Shown piece after piece: positions 45,260-57,000 of a stretch of 64,000 nucleotides of DNA. The translations under genes and the position numbers were made by a program. Below the pieces are notes generated by a model. The model saw nothing but the letters and a program-made list of their open reading frames with translations. It had not been told where the DNA came from and made no database searches. Location: positions 528,795 through 592,794 of the forward strand of contig NZ_JPEO01000002.1 in assembly GCF_000753795.1 (NCBI RefSeq), given 5' to 3'. The number at the start of each line of letters is the position of its first letter. Within the stretch, counting starts at the first letter, position 1. This DNA comes from Shewanella mangrovi (lineage in GTDB: Bacteria; Pseudomonadota; Gammaproteobacteria; Enterobacterales; Shewanellaceae).

Positions 45260-47029
45260 TTAGTAGGTACGTTTCTTAGGTGGGAAGGCTTCACGGAACT
45301 TAGGTGACATGTTCACATCACGGCGGTCCATAGATTCAGTGTTTGGATCGTACAAGCTATGACACAACCAGTTGGCGTCATCACGCTCTGGATAGTCTTC
45401 ACGGCTGTGCGCACCACGACTCTCGGTACGGAAGTTAGCAGCGTAAGCTGAAGCAATTGCAGTCGCCATCAGGTTATCAAGCTCCAGACATTCGATACGT
45501 TGAGTATTAAATTCTTTCGAGTCATCCGACAGTTTGGCATTGGCCAGACGAGCACGGATCGCTTTCAATTCTTCCAGACCTTCAGCCATCGCATCACCGC
45601 TACGGAATACCGAGAAGTGTAACTGCATACACATCTGCATATCTTTGCGGATTTGGAATGGATCTTCACCCTCTTTGGTGTTTTCCCAACGGTTAAGACG
45701 TTCCAACGATTTCGCAATTTCAGCTTCAGTTGCTGGTTTTGGCGTATCCATCTGTTCTAATGCCGCGCCCAAGTGTTGGCCAGCAGCACGACCAAAGACC
45801 ACCAAATCAAGCAGTGAGTTACCGCCCAGACGGTTAGCACCATGCACTGATACACAAGCGATTTCACCCACAGCGAACAGACCGACCACGTCAGTTTCTG
45901 TACCATCGGCTTCTTTATGAATCACCTGACCAGTAACACGCGTTGGCAAACCACCCATCATATAGTGGCAGGTTGGAATAACTGGAATAGGACCATCAGC
46001 TGGATCGATATGCGCAAATGTACGTGACAATTCACATACACCTGGCAGACGCGCTTCTAAGGTTTCTTTACCTAAGTGATCCAGTTTTAGCTTCAGGTGT
46101 GGACCAAGACCGCCATCGGTACAGCCACGACCTTCGCGAATTTCGGTCATCATTGAACGTGCTACCACGTCACGAGAAGCCAAATCTTTCGCGTTTGGCG
46201 CATAACGCTCCATAAAGCGTTCGCCGTCTTTATTCAGTAGGTAACCGCCTTCACCGCGGCAACCTTCGGTAACCAAAACACCCGCGCCAGCAATACCAGT
46301 CGGGTGGAATTGCCACATTTCCATGTCCTGCAGCTGCACACCTGCACGCGATGCCATACCGATACCATCACCCGTATTAATGTGCGCATTAGTCGTAGAA
46401 GCAAAGATACGGCCTGCACCACCGGTCGCCAGTACAGTGGCCTTGGCTTTGAAATAGACGATTTCACCGGTTTCGATTTCCATTGCAGTACAACCTACAA
46501 TGGCGCCATCTTCATTTTTTACCAGATCAAGCGCATACCATTCGGAAAACACCTGAGTTTTGTTTTTTACGTTCTGCTGGTAAAGGCAGTGAAGTAACGC
46601 ATGTCCGGTGCGGTCTGCGGCAGCAGCGGTACGGGCAGCTTGTTCGCCGCCGAAGTTTTTAGACTGACCACCGAATGGACGTTGGTAGATTTTACCATTG
46701 TCAAAACGCGAGAAAGGCAAGCCCATGTGCTCAAGCTCAATAATCGCTTCAGGACCTGTTTGGCACATATATTCAATCGCGTCTTGGTCACCAATAAAGT
46801 CTGAGCCTTTAACGGTGTCATACATATGGTATTCCCAGTTGTCTTCATGGGCGTTGCCCAGCGCAACTGTAATACCGCCCTGTGCGGACACTGTATGAGA
46901 ACGGGTTGGAAATACTTTTGACAGAAGCGCACAGCTCTTGCCTTCCTTAGAAATCTGCAGTGCAGCACGCATACCGGCGCCACCAGCACCGATGACGACT
47001 GCATCAAACTCTCTTACCTGAATAGCCAC
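45260..47029 (-). CDS. sdhA: Succinate dehydrogenase flavoprotein subunit
   Basis: A 589-residue flavoprotein. FAD-binding [12 protein letters not shown] at the N-terminus, covalent-flavin His in [12 protein letters not shown], substrate residues in [23 protein letters not shown] and [13 protein letters not shown], and C-terminal [18 protein letters not shown]. Oxidises succinate on the cytoplasmic face. It directly follows sdhD without a gap. Confidence 0.97.
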   Translation of the reverse strand: MAIQVREFDAVVIGAGGAGMRAALQISKEGKSCALLSKVFPTRSHTVSAQGGITVALGNAHEDNWEYHMYDTVKGSDFIGDQDAIEYMCQTGPEAIIELEHMGLPFSRFDNGKIYQRPFGGQSKNFGGEQAARTAAAADRTGHALLHCLYQQNVKNKTQVFSEWYALDLVKNEDGAIVGCTAMEIETGEIVYFKAKATVLATGGAGRIFASTTNAHINTGDGIGMASRAGVQLQDMEMWQFHPTGIAGAGVLVTEGCRGEGGYLLNKDGERFMERYAPNAKDLASRDVVARSMMTEIREGRGCTDGGLGPHLKLKLDHLGKETLEARLPGVCELSRTFAHIDPADGPIPVIPTCHYMMGGLPTRVTGQVIHKEADGTETDVVGLFAVGEIACVSVHGANRLGGNSLLDLVVFGRAAGQHLGAALEQMDTPKPATEAEIAKSLERLNRWENTKEGEDPFQIRKDMQMCMQLHFSVFRSGDAMAEGLEELKAIRARLANAKLSDDSKEFNTQRIECLELDNLMATAIASAYAANFRTESRGAHSREDYPERDDANWLCHSLYDPNTESMDRRDVNMSPKFREAFPPKKRTY

Positions 47030-47383
47030 TTATACACCCCACACAATCAGAATGCCGCTAGCCAGATATGCAAAGGCTGTCACGACAAAAACAAACTGAA
47101 GCACGCCACGTAAAGATACACACTTCACGTAGTCGGTCAGTACCTGCCATACACCAATCCAAGCGTGGATAAGCAATGCAATCAATGCGAGTAAGGTAAA
47201 CACTTTCATTGGCAGGGCGGAAAATAAACCGTGCCAAACGTCATAAGTGAGAGGACTACTGACAGCGGCGAATGCCACTAAAAATAATGTATAACAGGCT
47301 AAAACAACTGCGCTCGCGCGCAACATAATATAGTCATGGACACCGCTTCGTCCGAACGATGCTGCATTGGTTACCATACCCAA
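47030..47383 (-). CDS. sdhD: Succinate dehydrogenase membrane anchor subunit D
   Basis: A 117-residue protein with three hydrophobic helices. HDYIMLRASAVVL at the start and LLIHAWIGVWQVLTDYVK in the second helix (heme/quinone-binding His region) match SdhD. Its start overlaps the sdhC stop by 13 bp (about 7 if Met3 is used). Confidence 0.93.
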   Translation of the reverse strand: MGMVTNAASFGRSGVHDYIMLRASAVVLACYTLFLVAFAAVSSPLTYDVWHGLFSALPMKVFTLLALIALLIHAWIGVWQVLTDYVKCVSLRGVLQFVFVVTAFAYLASGILIVWGV

Positions 47384-47766
47384 ACCCCCGCCAGAATCGA
47401 AAAGATGATGGCGAGTACGAATACCGCCTTAGCTGACGCCTTACCTGACGCCAGTTCTTCCCAACGACCGGTATCCATTACTAGGTGGCGTAAACCGCCC
47501 AGCAGATGGTAACCAAGTACGGTGAGAATACCCCATACGATCAACTTCAATAAGAAGCTATCAAGCAGTGATTGCACATACTGAAAACTTTCTGGTGACT
47601 TTAAAGATGCGTTAAGCAACCATAGCAGTACACCAACCGCAAACAGCATGATGACACCGGAAACCCGGTGGAGAATGGACGCAATTGCAGTCGCCGGAAA
47701 GCGAATGGTCTGCAGATCTAAATGGACAGGTCTTTGCTTTTTCACGTTCTGCTCACTCAGCTCCAT
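47371..47766 (-). CDS. sdhC: Succinate dehydrogenase cytochrome b556 subunit C
   Basis: A 131-residue protein with three hydrophobic helices. RPVHLDLQTIRFPATAIASILHRVSGVIM is the SdhC signature (in pieces: LQTIRFP, SILHRVSG), and GYHLLGGLRHLVMD supplies the heme His. First gene of sdhCDAB-sucABCD. Confidence 0.95.
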   Translation of the reverse strand: MELSEQNVKKQRPVHLDLQTIRFPATAIASILHRVSGVIMLFAVGVLLWLLNASLKSPESFQYVQSLLDSFLLKLIVWGILTVLGYHLLGGLRHLVMDTGRWEELASGKASAKAVFVLAIIFSILAGVWVW

Positions 47767-48176
47767 TGAGCATTATTGTTATGCGAATCGCCCTTCTAGC
47801 GAGGGCGGCTTGTGATATAGATCACATTACTAATTTGGCAAATGGACTAGGTGGAACAATCATCTAACTGATTGACTGCTTTAGCAATTCATCAGTATAG
47901 CACATTGATTTTGGCTACCTGAACGCAGCCCTTTTGAACCGCAGCAAGTATACTCGCCGAAAAAGTCAAATACAAACATCACATAATGGAAATTTTATTT
48001 TTTTTCGAAACTTTTAATCGTAAGTATAAGTAGCAACAGGAAAATTGGTCAGACCTATACTATTGTCTAACGAATTTAAACAGGTAATTGAATTGAAATG
48101 TGATCTAGATTACTTGTAAAGTAAGTCGCATTTGTTATGCCGCACTCACAATAAAATGAAGTAAGGAGAACGGGTT
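47767..48176. promoter_or_regulatory. Divergent sdhC / gltA control region
   Basis: 410 bp between the two TCA transcription units. It holds the perfect CRP-type site at 47811-47826, a near CRP-type site TGTGA-N6-TTACT at 48099-48114 close to gltA, and a short hairpin CGCCCT-N7-AGGGCG at 47789-47807 next to the sdhC start. The middle (47900-48060) is very AT-rich. GGAG at 48165 is the gltA Shine-Dalgarno region. Confidence 0.7.
47811..47826. promoter_or_regulatory. CRP binding site upstream of sdhC
   Basis: TGTGATATAGATCACA, a perfect match to TGTGA-N6-TCACA, centred about 52 bp upstream of the sdhC start. The family knowledge is that CRP binds this palindrome; whether it activates or represses here cannot be read. 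Confidence 0.75.
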
Positions 48177-49463
48177 ATGGCTGAAAAAGTAGCCAAATTG
48201 GAACTTCCAGGAAATGACTCGATCGAACTGCCAGTCAAACAAGGCACCGCTGGTTTCGACGTTATCGACATCAGCAAATTAGGCAGCAAAGGGTACTTTA
48301 CCTTCGACCCAGGTTTTCTTGCCACAGCATCATGCGAATCAGCTATCACCTACATTGATGGCGAACAAGGTATCCTGCTGCATCGAGGATATCCAATCGG
48401 CCAATTGGCGGTCGAATCGAACTATTTAGATTTATGTTACCTGTTGCTTTACGGTGAACTGCCGTCTAAAGCGCAGTATGAGAAATTTGCAGCAACTGTT
48501 CGCAACCATACAATGGTGCATCAACAAGTTGAATTTTTCTTCCGCGGATTCCGCCGCGACGCTCACCCAATGGCCATGCTTTGTGGCGTTACCGGTGCAT
48601 TAGCTTCGTTCTATCAAGATTCTCTTGATGTTGCAGATCCTAAACACCGTGAAATCGCCGCTTATCGTCTAGTGTCGAAAATGCCGACACTCGCCGCGAT
48701 GTGTTACAAGTACTCTGTTGGTCAACCATTCCAGTATCCACGGAACGACTTGAGCTACAGTGGTAATTTCTTGTCAATGATGTTTGGCGTACCTTGCGAA
48801 CCATACCAAGTGAACCCAATCATTGAACGTGCTATGGACCGCATCTTTATTCTGCATGCAGACCATGAACAGAATGCCTCTACCTCTACTGTACGTTTGG
48901 CAGGTTCGTCAGGTGCTAACCCATTTGCGTGTATCGCAGCGGGTATCGCATCCTTGTGGGGCCCTGCTCATGGTGGTGCAAACGAAGCGTGTCTGAAGAT
49001 GCTGGAAGAGATTGGTTCTGTTGATCGCATTCCAGAGTTCATCGAAAGAGCGAAAGATAAGAACGATCCATTCCGTCTGATGGGCTTTGGCCATCGCGTT
49101 TACAAGAACTTTGACCCGCGTGCCAAAGTGATGCGTGAAACCTGCCATGAAGTGCTGACTGAACTGAAAGTTGATGATCCATTGCTGGATGTGGCAATGG
49201 AACTGGAACGCATTGCTTTGGAAGATGAATACTTCATCTCTAAGAAGCTGTATCCAAACGTCGACTTCTACTCTGGCATCATCATGAAGGCCATTGGTAT
49301 TCCAACCAGTATGTTCACTGTGATCTTCGCACTGGCACGCACTGTAGGCTGGATTGCACATTGGAAAGAGATGCTGGATCAGCCGGGACATAAAATTAGC
49401 CGCCCTCGTCAGTTGTACACTGGTGAAGCTGAACGCGATTTTATCAAGTTGTCAGACCGCTAA
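48177..49463 (+). CDS. gltA: Citrate synthase, type II
   Basis: A 428-residue hexameric-type citrate synthase condensing acetyl-CoA and oxaloacetate. Catalytic residues lie in [11 protein letters not shown] (His), [11 protein letters not shown] (His) and [15 protein letters not shown], with the catalytic Asp in the C-terminal [15 protein letters not shown]. The N-terminal domain ([19 protein letters not shown]) is that of NADH-sensitive gammaproteobacterial enzymes. Divergent from sdhCDAB; ends at a terminator. Confidence 0.97.
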   Translation: MAEKVAKLELPGNDSIELPVKQGTAGFDVIDISKLGSKGYFTFDPGFLATASCESAITYIDGEQGILLHRGYPIGQLAVESNYLDLCYLLLYGELPSKAQYEKFAATVRNHTMVHQQVEFFFRGFRRDAHPMAMLCGVTGALASFYQDSLDVADPKHREIAAYRLVSKMPTLAAMCYKYSVGQPFQYPRNDLSYSGNFLSMMFGVPCEPYQVNPIIERAMDRIFILHADHEQNASTSTVRLAGSSGANPFACIAAGIASLWGPAHGGANEACLKMLEEIGSVDRIPEFIERAKDKNDPFRLMGFGHRVYKNFDPRAKVMRETCHEVLTELKVDDPLLDVAMELERIALEDEYFISKKLYPNVDFYSGIIMKAIGIPTSMFTVIFALARTVGWIAHWKEMLDQPGHKISRPRQLYTGEAERDFIKLSDR

Positions 49464-49482
49464 TTGCAATTCTTTAACGATT

Positions 49483-49505
49483 AAAAGGCGCCTTGTGCGC
49501 CTTTT
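49483..49505 (+). terminator. Terminator after gltA
   Basis: AAAAGGCGC/GCGCCTTTT, 9-bp stem with a 5-nt loop and a trailing T-run. Confidence 0.88.
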
Positions 49506-49750
49506 TTGTTGTCTTTTCAAACCTTTCTTATCACCGCCCTATCCTATAAAAGCTTGAGCTGTCACTTGCTGTTAACAGCTTTAACGCAAAATGGTGAAAA
49601 TCGCTAACAACTTAAGAGTTTCACTATTAATTACTAAGCAATATGAGCAAAAACATCACCATACATCGTTAACTAATTGAATAAAAACATATTTTACAGT
49701 TGGCATCAGTATTGCTTAAACAGGCTAACGAGTTTAATAGGGACTATCTC

Positions 49751-50815
49751 ATGAAACGCCAAACATCATTTTTCAAACCAGTTCTCAGCGCATTAGTGAT
49801 TGGTTTTATGTTGACCGCCTGTGGCGAGCAAGAACAAGCTAAACAAGAAGAAGTCTATGCTATTCCTGTAGAAACCACTGCGGTGACTCAAGGACATATC
49901 TCTTCTTTCTATAACACCACCGCCACCTTAGAAGCCCCAGAGGAAGCAGGTGTCACTACCCGTATCGCCGGTTTGATTGAACAACTTTATGTAGAAGAAG
50001 GCGATCGTGTTAGCAAAGGGCAACTCCTCGCCAAAATCGATGCCCGTCGCCAACAATATGAGTTGGAGCGCTCTAGTGCCGAAGTCAAAATCATTGAGCA
50101 GGAACTAGAACGTCTGAAAAAGATGACGAATCGTGAATTTGTCAGTGCTGATAGTTTGGCTAAGCTGGAATACAACCTCAAAGCTGCAATTGCACAACGC
50201 GATTTAGCCCAGCTGCAAGTTACCGAAAGTGAAATCCGCTCACCCATTGATGGGGTGATTGCGACTCGCTACGTTAAACAAGGCAACATGGCCAAAGAAT
50301 TTGACCAATTATTCTATGTCGTGAGCCAGGATGAACTGTACGGCATCGTCCATTTACCTGAGCAACAGTTAGCCAGCCTTAAACTGGGACAAGAAGCCTT
50401 AGTGCAACCCAATAAACGCGGCGAAGTGTTCTCTGCTTCTGTGTTACGCATTAGTCCTGTCATCGATAGCGATAGCGGCACCTTTAAAGTGACGTTGAGT
50501 ATTCCGAATAAAGCTCAGAAGTTAAAAGCCGGTATGTATGCCAATGTGCAATTGAAATATGACACCCATACAGATGTGGCCGTGGTGCCTTTCAATGCCA
50601 TCGTTAACCAAGATGACGTGCAAACCTTGTATGTCGTTGAGGATGGTAAAGCTCTGCGTCGCGAAGTCGCCTTGGGATACCGTGAGGATAACCGAGTTGA
50701 AATTCAGTCTGGCATCAAAGTCGGCGAACAGATTGTGGTACGTGGTCAACACAACCTCAAAGATCAGTCGCTGGTTGAAGTATTAAGCCCATTGAGCCTC
50801 ACCGCTGCCAAGTAA
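49751..50815 (+). CDS. RND efflux periplasmic adaptor lipoprotein
   Basis: A 354-residue membrane fusion protein. The signal ends in a lipobox (FMLTACGEQ), so it is anchored in the inner membrane. The barrel-sandwich half GLIEQLYVEEGDRVSKGQLLAKID, the helical hairpin (about 95-150) and ITESEIRSPIDGVIATRYVKQGN-type second half are visible in pieces. The ATG at 49751 follows AGGGA at eight bases; the frame is open upstream to 49700. It is followed after 18 bp by the first permease. It couples the pump to an outer-membrane channel that is not encoded here. Confidence 0.92.
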   Translation: MKRQTSFFKPVLSALVIGFMLTACGEQEQAKQEEVYAIPVETTAVTQGHISSFYNTTATLEAPEEAGVTTRIAGLIEQLYVEEGDRVSKGQLLAKIDARRQQYELERSSAEVKIIEQELERLKKMTNREFVSADSLAKLEYNLKAAIAQRDLAQLQVTESEIRSPIDGVIATRYVKQGNMAKEFDQLFYVVSQDELYGIVHLPEQQLASLKLGQEALVQPNKRGEVFSASVLRISPVIDSDSGTFKVTLSIPNKAQKLKAGMYANVQLKYDTHTDVAVVPFNAIVNQDDVQTLYVVEDGKALRREVALGYREDNRVEIQSGIKVGEQIVVRGQHNLKDQSLVEVLSPLSLTAAK

Positions 50816-50833
50816 TCGCAAAGGAACTGCCGA

Positions 50834-53800
50834 ATGTCATTGATTAATGTGTCGGTGCGCCGTCCGGTCACCGTATGGATGTTTATGCTCGCTATCATGC
50901 TGTTTGGCGTGGTGGGCTTTTCCAGACTCGCTGTTACCCTGCTTCCCGATTTGAGCTATCCAACACTGACCATTCGTACTCAGTACGATGGCGCAGCCCC
51001 GGTCGAAGTCGAACAGCTGGTAAGTAAACCCATTGAAGAAGCTGTTGGCATTGTTAAAGGGCTGCGAAAAATCAGCTCAGTATCACGTTCAGGCATGTCA
51101 GATGTGGTACTGGAGTTTGAATGGGGCACGCAAATGGATATGGCCGGACTAGAAGTGCGCGAGAAGCTCGACACTATCGAGCTGCCATTAGATATTGATA
51201 AGCCTTTATTGCTACGCTTTAACCCGAATCTCGATCCGATTATGCGTCTCGCACTGCCGGCTAAGTCCGCATCGGAGGAAGAGCTAAAACATCTGCGTAC
51301 CTACGCAGAAGAGGAACTCAAGCGCGAATTAGAGTCTCTGCCTGGGGTGGCTTCGGTACGTTTGTCCGGCGGCTTGGAGCAAGAAGTCCATATTCTGCTT
51401 AACCAGCAAAAACTCGCACAACTCAATTTGTCATCCGATGATATCCGTGCTCGCATCGCCGCTGAAAACATTAACCTTTCAGCCGGCAAAGTCGTACAAG
51501 GTGATCGCGAGTACTTAGTTCGCACCGTCAACCAGTTCCAGTCGCTGCATGAACTGGCCAATATCATCATCTATAAACAAGGTTCTACATTAGTACGTTT
51601 GGGCGACATCGCCGATGTTACCGATGGCTTTAAAGAACGCAGTGACATTACCCGCATCAATGGTAAGGAATCGATTGAGTTAGCCATATACAAAGAAGGT
51701 GATGCTAATACGGTTGCTGTTGCGCAACAGGTCAAACAACGTTTGGCACAAATGAAGCAGAACCCACAAAATGACAACCGTCTGCAACCTGAAGTGATTT
51801 ACGATCAATCGGATTTTATTCAAAGTGCCGTCAGTGAAGTGACCTCTTCAGCCTTGATCGGCAGCATATTAGCCATGCTGGTCATCTATCTGTTTTTGCG
51901 CGACATAGTACCAACGTTGATCATCTCCATCTCAATTCCGTTCTCGGTAATTGCAACGTTCAACATGATGTATTTTGCCGGGATAAGCCTCAATATCATG
52001 TCCTTAGGTGGTATCGCCTTGGCGGTTGGTTTGTTAGTCGATAACGCGATTGTGGTGCTGGAAAACATCGACCGCTGCAAAAGTGAAGGCATGAATAGAG
52101 TCGATGCTGCCGTCAGAGGTACCAGTGAAGTCGCTGGTGCCATTACCGCGTCAACACTGACCACACTGGCAGTATTTGTCCCCTTAATATTTGTTGATGG
52201 TATCGCGGGTGCGCTGTTTGCCGACCAAGCCCTAACCGTAACCTTCGCATTGTTGGCCTCCTTGCTCGTGGCAATGACCTCAATCCCGATGTTAGCGTCT
52301 CGCCAAGGCTTTCAAGGAAAAGCCGAGGCAGAACAAAAAGTGATTAAGCCAGTCCCCGAGACTCGCTTAGGAAAGTTGGGCTATTACACTGGCAAGATTT
52401 TGAGCTTCCCGTTCAAACTCCTGTTCAGCTGGTTACCACAAGTGTTAACCACAGTGATTGTTACCCTCACCCGCTTTGGTGCCTGGATTGCGTCTTGGGT
52501 AATGAAGCCTCTTTCTATCGGGTTTAATCTGGCCTATGACGGACTTGCTAAGTTATATCGTCCGCTTTTAAACGGCGCGTTAGCGAACAAGGGACTAACG
52601 CTGGCGATAGCGCTGATCTTTACTGCTTCTGCAGGCTTACTGATGTCACGTTTGGGCACCGGGCTGATCCCACCGATGAACCAAGGGGAATTCTACGTCG
52701 AAATTCTGCTGCCGCCGGGCACAGAAGTGTCACAAACTGACAAGGTGTTACAGCAACTCGCCAGTGAAATTGCCGATAATCCCGCAGTAAAACATGCCTA
52801 TACTCAGGCAGGTAGCGGCGGTTTGATGACGTCGGACACCAGCCGTGGCGGTGAAAACTGGGGCCGTTTGCAGGTAGTGCTGGCGGATCATCATGCCTTT
52901 GATCAAGTCGCCGAACAGTTACGCCAAAAAGCACGTACCATTCCTGAGCTGGAAGCTAAGGTCAAATTCCCTGAGCTGTTTACCTTTAAAACACCACTTG
53001 AAATTGAGCTCAGCGGCTATGAGCTAGATTTGCTCAAACAAAGTGCTGACCGTTTAGTCGACGCTTTAGCCAACAATCCGTTGTACACAGATATCAATAC
53101 CTCGTTAAAAGATGGTCAACCGGAGATCAGTATTCGCTTCGATCATGCGCGCATTGCAGCGCTAGGCCTAGATGCGCCGACCATCGCTAATCGCATTGCT
53201 CAGCGCGTCGGTGGCACCGTCGCCAGTAAATACACCTTGCGTGAACGTAAAATCGATATTTTGGTGCGCAGCGAAGAAAGCGAGCGCAACAATATTACCG
53301 ATATCGACTCAATGCTGATCAACCCAGACAGCAAGCACCCGATTCCGCTGTCAGCGGTGGCGGACGTGCAACTGACCATTGGCCCGTCCGCCATCAACCG
53401 CATTAGCCAACAACGGGTTGCCATTGTCTCGGCAGATATTACCGGTGGCGACTTGGATGAAGCCGTGGCAGAAGCACGGGTAATTGTCGCCAAAATGGGC
53501 TTGCCGACGTCCATCCATACCCGCTTTGGCGGCCAAAACGAAGAGATGCAAAGCTCCTTCGATTCACTAAAAATTGCCCTGATTTTAGCGGTATTCCTGG
53601 TGTACTTAGTGATGGCCAGCCAGTTCGAGTCCTTGTTACACCCACTGCTGATTTTGATGGCGGTACCTATCGCCCTCTCCGGCAGTATTTATGGTTTGTA
53701 TTTGACCAACAGCCAGCTGTCAGTAATTGTATTTATCGGCTTGATTATGTTGGCGGGTATTGTGGTCAACAACGCCATTGTGCTGGTTGATCGTATCAAT

Positions 53801-54085
53801 CAGCAGCGTGCAAATGGCATGCAAAAACTGCAGGCAATTAAAGAAGCTGGCGCGTCACGCTTACGCCCTATTCTAATGACCACCTTGACCACCAACCTCG
53901 GTCTGTTGCCGATGGCATTGGGACTTGGTGATGGCGCAGAAGTACGCGCGCCGATGGCGATTACTGTAATTTTCGGGTTGTCGCTATCAACATTGCTGAC
54001 GCTAGTGGTCATTCCGGTGCTGTATGCAATGTTTGACCGCAAGCGTTTTGAGCCAGTAGTCGCAGCGCAGGAGGCTCAAGCATGA
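50834..54085 (+). CDS. RND efflux permease 1 (AcrB/HAE-1 superfamily)
   Basis: A 1083-residue inner-membrane proton-drug antiporter with 12 helices and two large periplasmic loops. The start INVSVRRPVTVWMFMLAIMLFGVVGF, helix 4 GGIALAVGLLVDNAIVVLENIDR with the proton-relay Asp-Asn, and the repeat MLAGIVVNNAIVLVDRINQ in the second half are typical. It is longer than AcrB, with an extra stretch near residues 490-600. Substrate unknown. It overlaps the second permease by 4 bp (ATGA). Confidence 0.93.
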   Translation: MSLINVSVRRPVTVWMFMLAIMLFGVVGFSRLAVTLLPDLSYPTLTIRTQYDGAAPVEVEQLVSKPIEEAVGIVKGLRKISSVSRSGMSDVVLEFEWGTQMDMAGLEVREKLDTIELPLDIDKPLLLRFNPNLDPIMRLALPAKSASEEELKHLRTYAEEELKRELESLPGVASVRLSGGLEQEVHILLNQQKLAQLNLSSDDIRARIAAENINLSAGKVVQGDREYLVRTVNQFQSLHELANIIIYKQGSTLVRLGDIADVTDGFKERSDITRINGKESIELAIYKEGDANTVAVAQQVKQRLAQMKQNPQNDNRLQPEVIYDQSDFIQSAVSEVTSSALIGSILAMLVIYLFLRDIVPTLIISISIPFSVIATFNMMYFAGISLNIMSLGGIALAVGLLVDNAIVVLENIDRCKSEGMNRVDAAVRGTSEVAGAITASTLTTLAVFVPLIFVDGIAGALFADQALTVTFALLASLLVAMTSIPMLASRQGFQGKAEAEQKVIKPVPETRLGKLGYYTGKILSFPFKLLFSWLPQVLTTVIVTLTRFGAWIASWVMKPLSIGFNLAYDGLAKLYRPLLNGALANKGLTLAIALIFTASAGLLMSRLGTGLIPPMNQGEFYVEILLPPGTEVSQTDKVLQQLASEIADNPAVKHAYTQAGSGGLMTSDTSRGGENWGRLQVVLADHHAFDQVAEQLRQKARTIPELEAKVKFPELFTFKTPLEIELSGYELDLLKQSADRLVDALANNPLYTDINTSLKDGQPEISIRFDHARIAALGLDAPTIANRIAQRVGGTVASKYTLRERKIDILVRSEESERNNITDIDSMLINPDSKHPIPLSAVADVQLTIGPSAINRISQQRVAIVSADITGGDLDEAVAEARVIVAKMGLPTSIHTRFGGQNEEMQSSFDSLKIALILAVFLVYLVMASQFESLLHPLLILMAVPIALSGSIYGLYLTNSQLSVIVFIGLIMLAGIVVNNAIVLVDRINQQRANGMQKLQAIKEAGASRLRPILMTTLTTNLGLLPMALGLGDGAEVRAPMAITVIFGLSLSTLLTLVVIPVLYAMFDRKRFEPVVAAQEAQA

Positions 54086-57000
54086 ACCTCACCCGTTTAG
54101 CACTAAAACGCCCCGTCACCACCAGCATGTTTTTTACCGCCATTTTGCTTTTCGGCATGGCAGCATCTCGTTTGCTGCCACTGGAGATGTTTCCCGGTAT
54201 CGACATTCCGGAAATCTACGTGCAGGTGCCCTACAAAGGTTCATCACCTGCGGAAGTCGAACGTGATATCACCAATGTGTTGGAAGAATCACTCGCGACG
54301 ATGGGCGGTGTCGAGGAACTCAAATCCACCTCAGATCAAAACGGTAGCGAGATTGAAATCAAGATGAAATGGGGTGAAAACGTCGCCACCCGCAGTCTTG
54401 AAGCACGCGAAAAAATCGACCAAGTGCGTAATCTGTTACCTGACGATGTCGAACGCGTACTGATCCAGCAGTTCTCGACTGCAGATATGCCGGTATTGAA
54501 TATTCGTATTTCCAGTGACCGTGAACTCTCCAGTGCATTTGATCTGCTAGATAAACAGCTAAGGGTACCACTGGAGCGGGTTGACGGCGTCTCCAAAGTG
54601 ACGCTTTACGGCGTTGAGCAGAAGCAAATTGAAGTACGTTTGGATGCCGACAAGTTGAGCGCTAGTGGTCTTAAACTGCCACAACTGCGCCGCCAACTAC
54701 TGGCAGAAAACTTTATTGTCAGCGGCGGTACGTTGCGTGATAGCGGTGTCGTGTATCAGGTATCCCCTAAGGGTGAGTTTCGTGACTTAGATGAAATTCG
54801 CGCTCTGGATATCGCGCCAGGACTGCATCTTGGCGATATTGCAGATGTACGTTTTGCCCTGCCAGAACGTACCGAGGGCAGGCACCTTGATCAAAAATAT
54901 GCCGTTGGCCTAGATGTCTATAAAGAGTCTGGCGCCAACTTGGTCGATGTCTCGGAAAAAGTCATGAAGGTGATCAATGAGGTGAAGCAAGATCCACAGT
55001 TTCAAGGGATCAAGCTATTCATCATGGATAACCAAGGCCGTGAGGTGAAAGCATCACTGAACGATTTGCTGATGTCAGGCATGATTGGCGCCTTACTGTC
55101 GTTCGCAGTTTTGTACCTATTTTTGCGCAACATTCCGATGACCTTGATTGTGGTGTCATCAGTCCCGATTTCTATCGGTTTAACGCTGGCGGGCATGTAT
55201 TTTCTCGGCTACAGCCTCAATGTATTGTCGATGATGGGCTTGCTGCTTGCCGTGGGTATGCTGATTGATAACGCGGTGGTGGTATCGGAAAGCGTGCTGC
55301 AAGAACAGCAAAAAGCAGATCATGGCGATGAAACGGTGCTGCTAGGAGTTAATAAGGTATCGCTGGCGGTCATGGCGGGAACCCTCACCACCGCTATCGT
55401 ATTTTTGCCGAATATCTTTGGTGTGAAAGTTGAACTCACTGTGTTTCTTGAGCATGTGGCAGTGGCAATTTGCATCTCACTGGCTGCCAGTTTGTTGGTG
55501 GCTAAAACCCTCATTCCGCTGTTGTTGTCGCGCATTCACGGCAAAATCCAGCTGAAAGAAGCCAAAAGCAGCCGTATGCAACGCGGTTACCAACGCTCGC
55601 TAAATTGGGTATTACAGCATCCAAAAATCTCGACGTTAATTGCCCTATTGATGTTGGCTTCTACCGCACTGCCTCTGAGTCTAGTGCCAAAAGATAGCCA
55701 AGATAGCCAAAGTAAAGAACGCCTCTACATCAACTATCAGGTAGAAGGCCGCCATAGTTTGGCCGTCACAGAAGCGATGGTAAATCGTATGGAAACCTAT
55801 CTTTATGGCCACAAAGATGAGTTTTATATCGACTCAGTCTATAGCTTTTACTCGGCCGAACAAGCCAGCTCCACTGTGTTGTTAAAACCTGATTTGCCAG
55901 TGGAAGTGGCAGACCTAAAACAGAAAATCCGCGATGGATTTCCACGATTTGCGGCAGCCAAACCGCAATTTGGTTGGGGCGATGACAACTCTGGCGTACG
56001 CGTTACCCTGACCGGCCGCTCCACCAGTGAACTTATCCGTATCAGCGAGCAAGTACTGCCATTGCTACAACATATTGAAGGCTTACAGGATGTACGTTCT
56101 GAGCTCAACGGTGAACAGCAAGAGGTCGTGATCAACGTTGATCGCGATACCGTGGCGCGACTGGGTCTGAAAGTACAGGATATTGCCAGTACTGTAGCCA
56201 CCGCGCTGCGCGGCACCCAATTGCGTTCATTTCGGCACGACCCAAGCGGTGAATTGCGCATCGAGTTGTTCTACGACAAATCCTGGCAACAATCTCTACA
56301 GCATCTGAAAGATCTGCCAGTTGCCAATATGGATGGTCGGGTCTACGCATTAGCGCAATTGGCGGATATCAACATCAAGCCGCGCTTCGATGCTATTCGT
56401 CATTACAATCGCGAAACGTCTTTATCGATTGGCGCTAATCTGGAAAATCTCGACATGAGCAAAGCTCAGCAAGAGATCGAGCGGGTAATGCAGCATGTGA
56501 ATTTCCCCGCTGGTTACGGTTATTCGCTGCGTGGTGGTTTTGAGAAACAAGATAAAGAGCAATCTGTGATGCTGGTAAATATGCTGCTGGCGGTAGCAAT
56601 GATCTACATCGTCATGGCGGCGCTGTTTGAATCGCTGTTACTGCCAAGTGCGATTATCACCAGTATTTTGTTTTCTATCACCGGCGTATTTTGGGCGCTG
56701 TGGCTGACCGCCACGCCAATGTCGGTGATGGCGATGATTGGCGTATTGGTGTTGCTGGGTATTGTGGTGAATAACGGCATTGTGTTGGTTGATCAGATCA
56801 ATCAGATGACACCCGCTCTCGATGAACTGTCGAGCACTATTACTAATGTCTGTATTACGCGACTACGCCCCGTATTAATGACCGTTGGCACCACCATTCT
56901 AGGCTTAGTCCCATTGGCCCTCGGCGATACCCAAATTGGTGGTGGTGGTCCGCCTTACTCACCAATGGCAATAGCCATTATCGGTGGACTGGCATTTTCT

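Noticed and set aside
47789..47807. Riboswitch or attenuator at the short hairpin upstream of sdhC
   Set aside because: Only a 6-bp stem with no T-run or conserved core; it is noted within the control region but not named.
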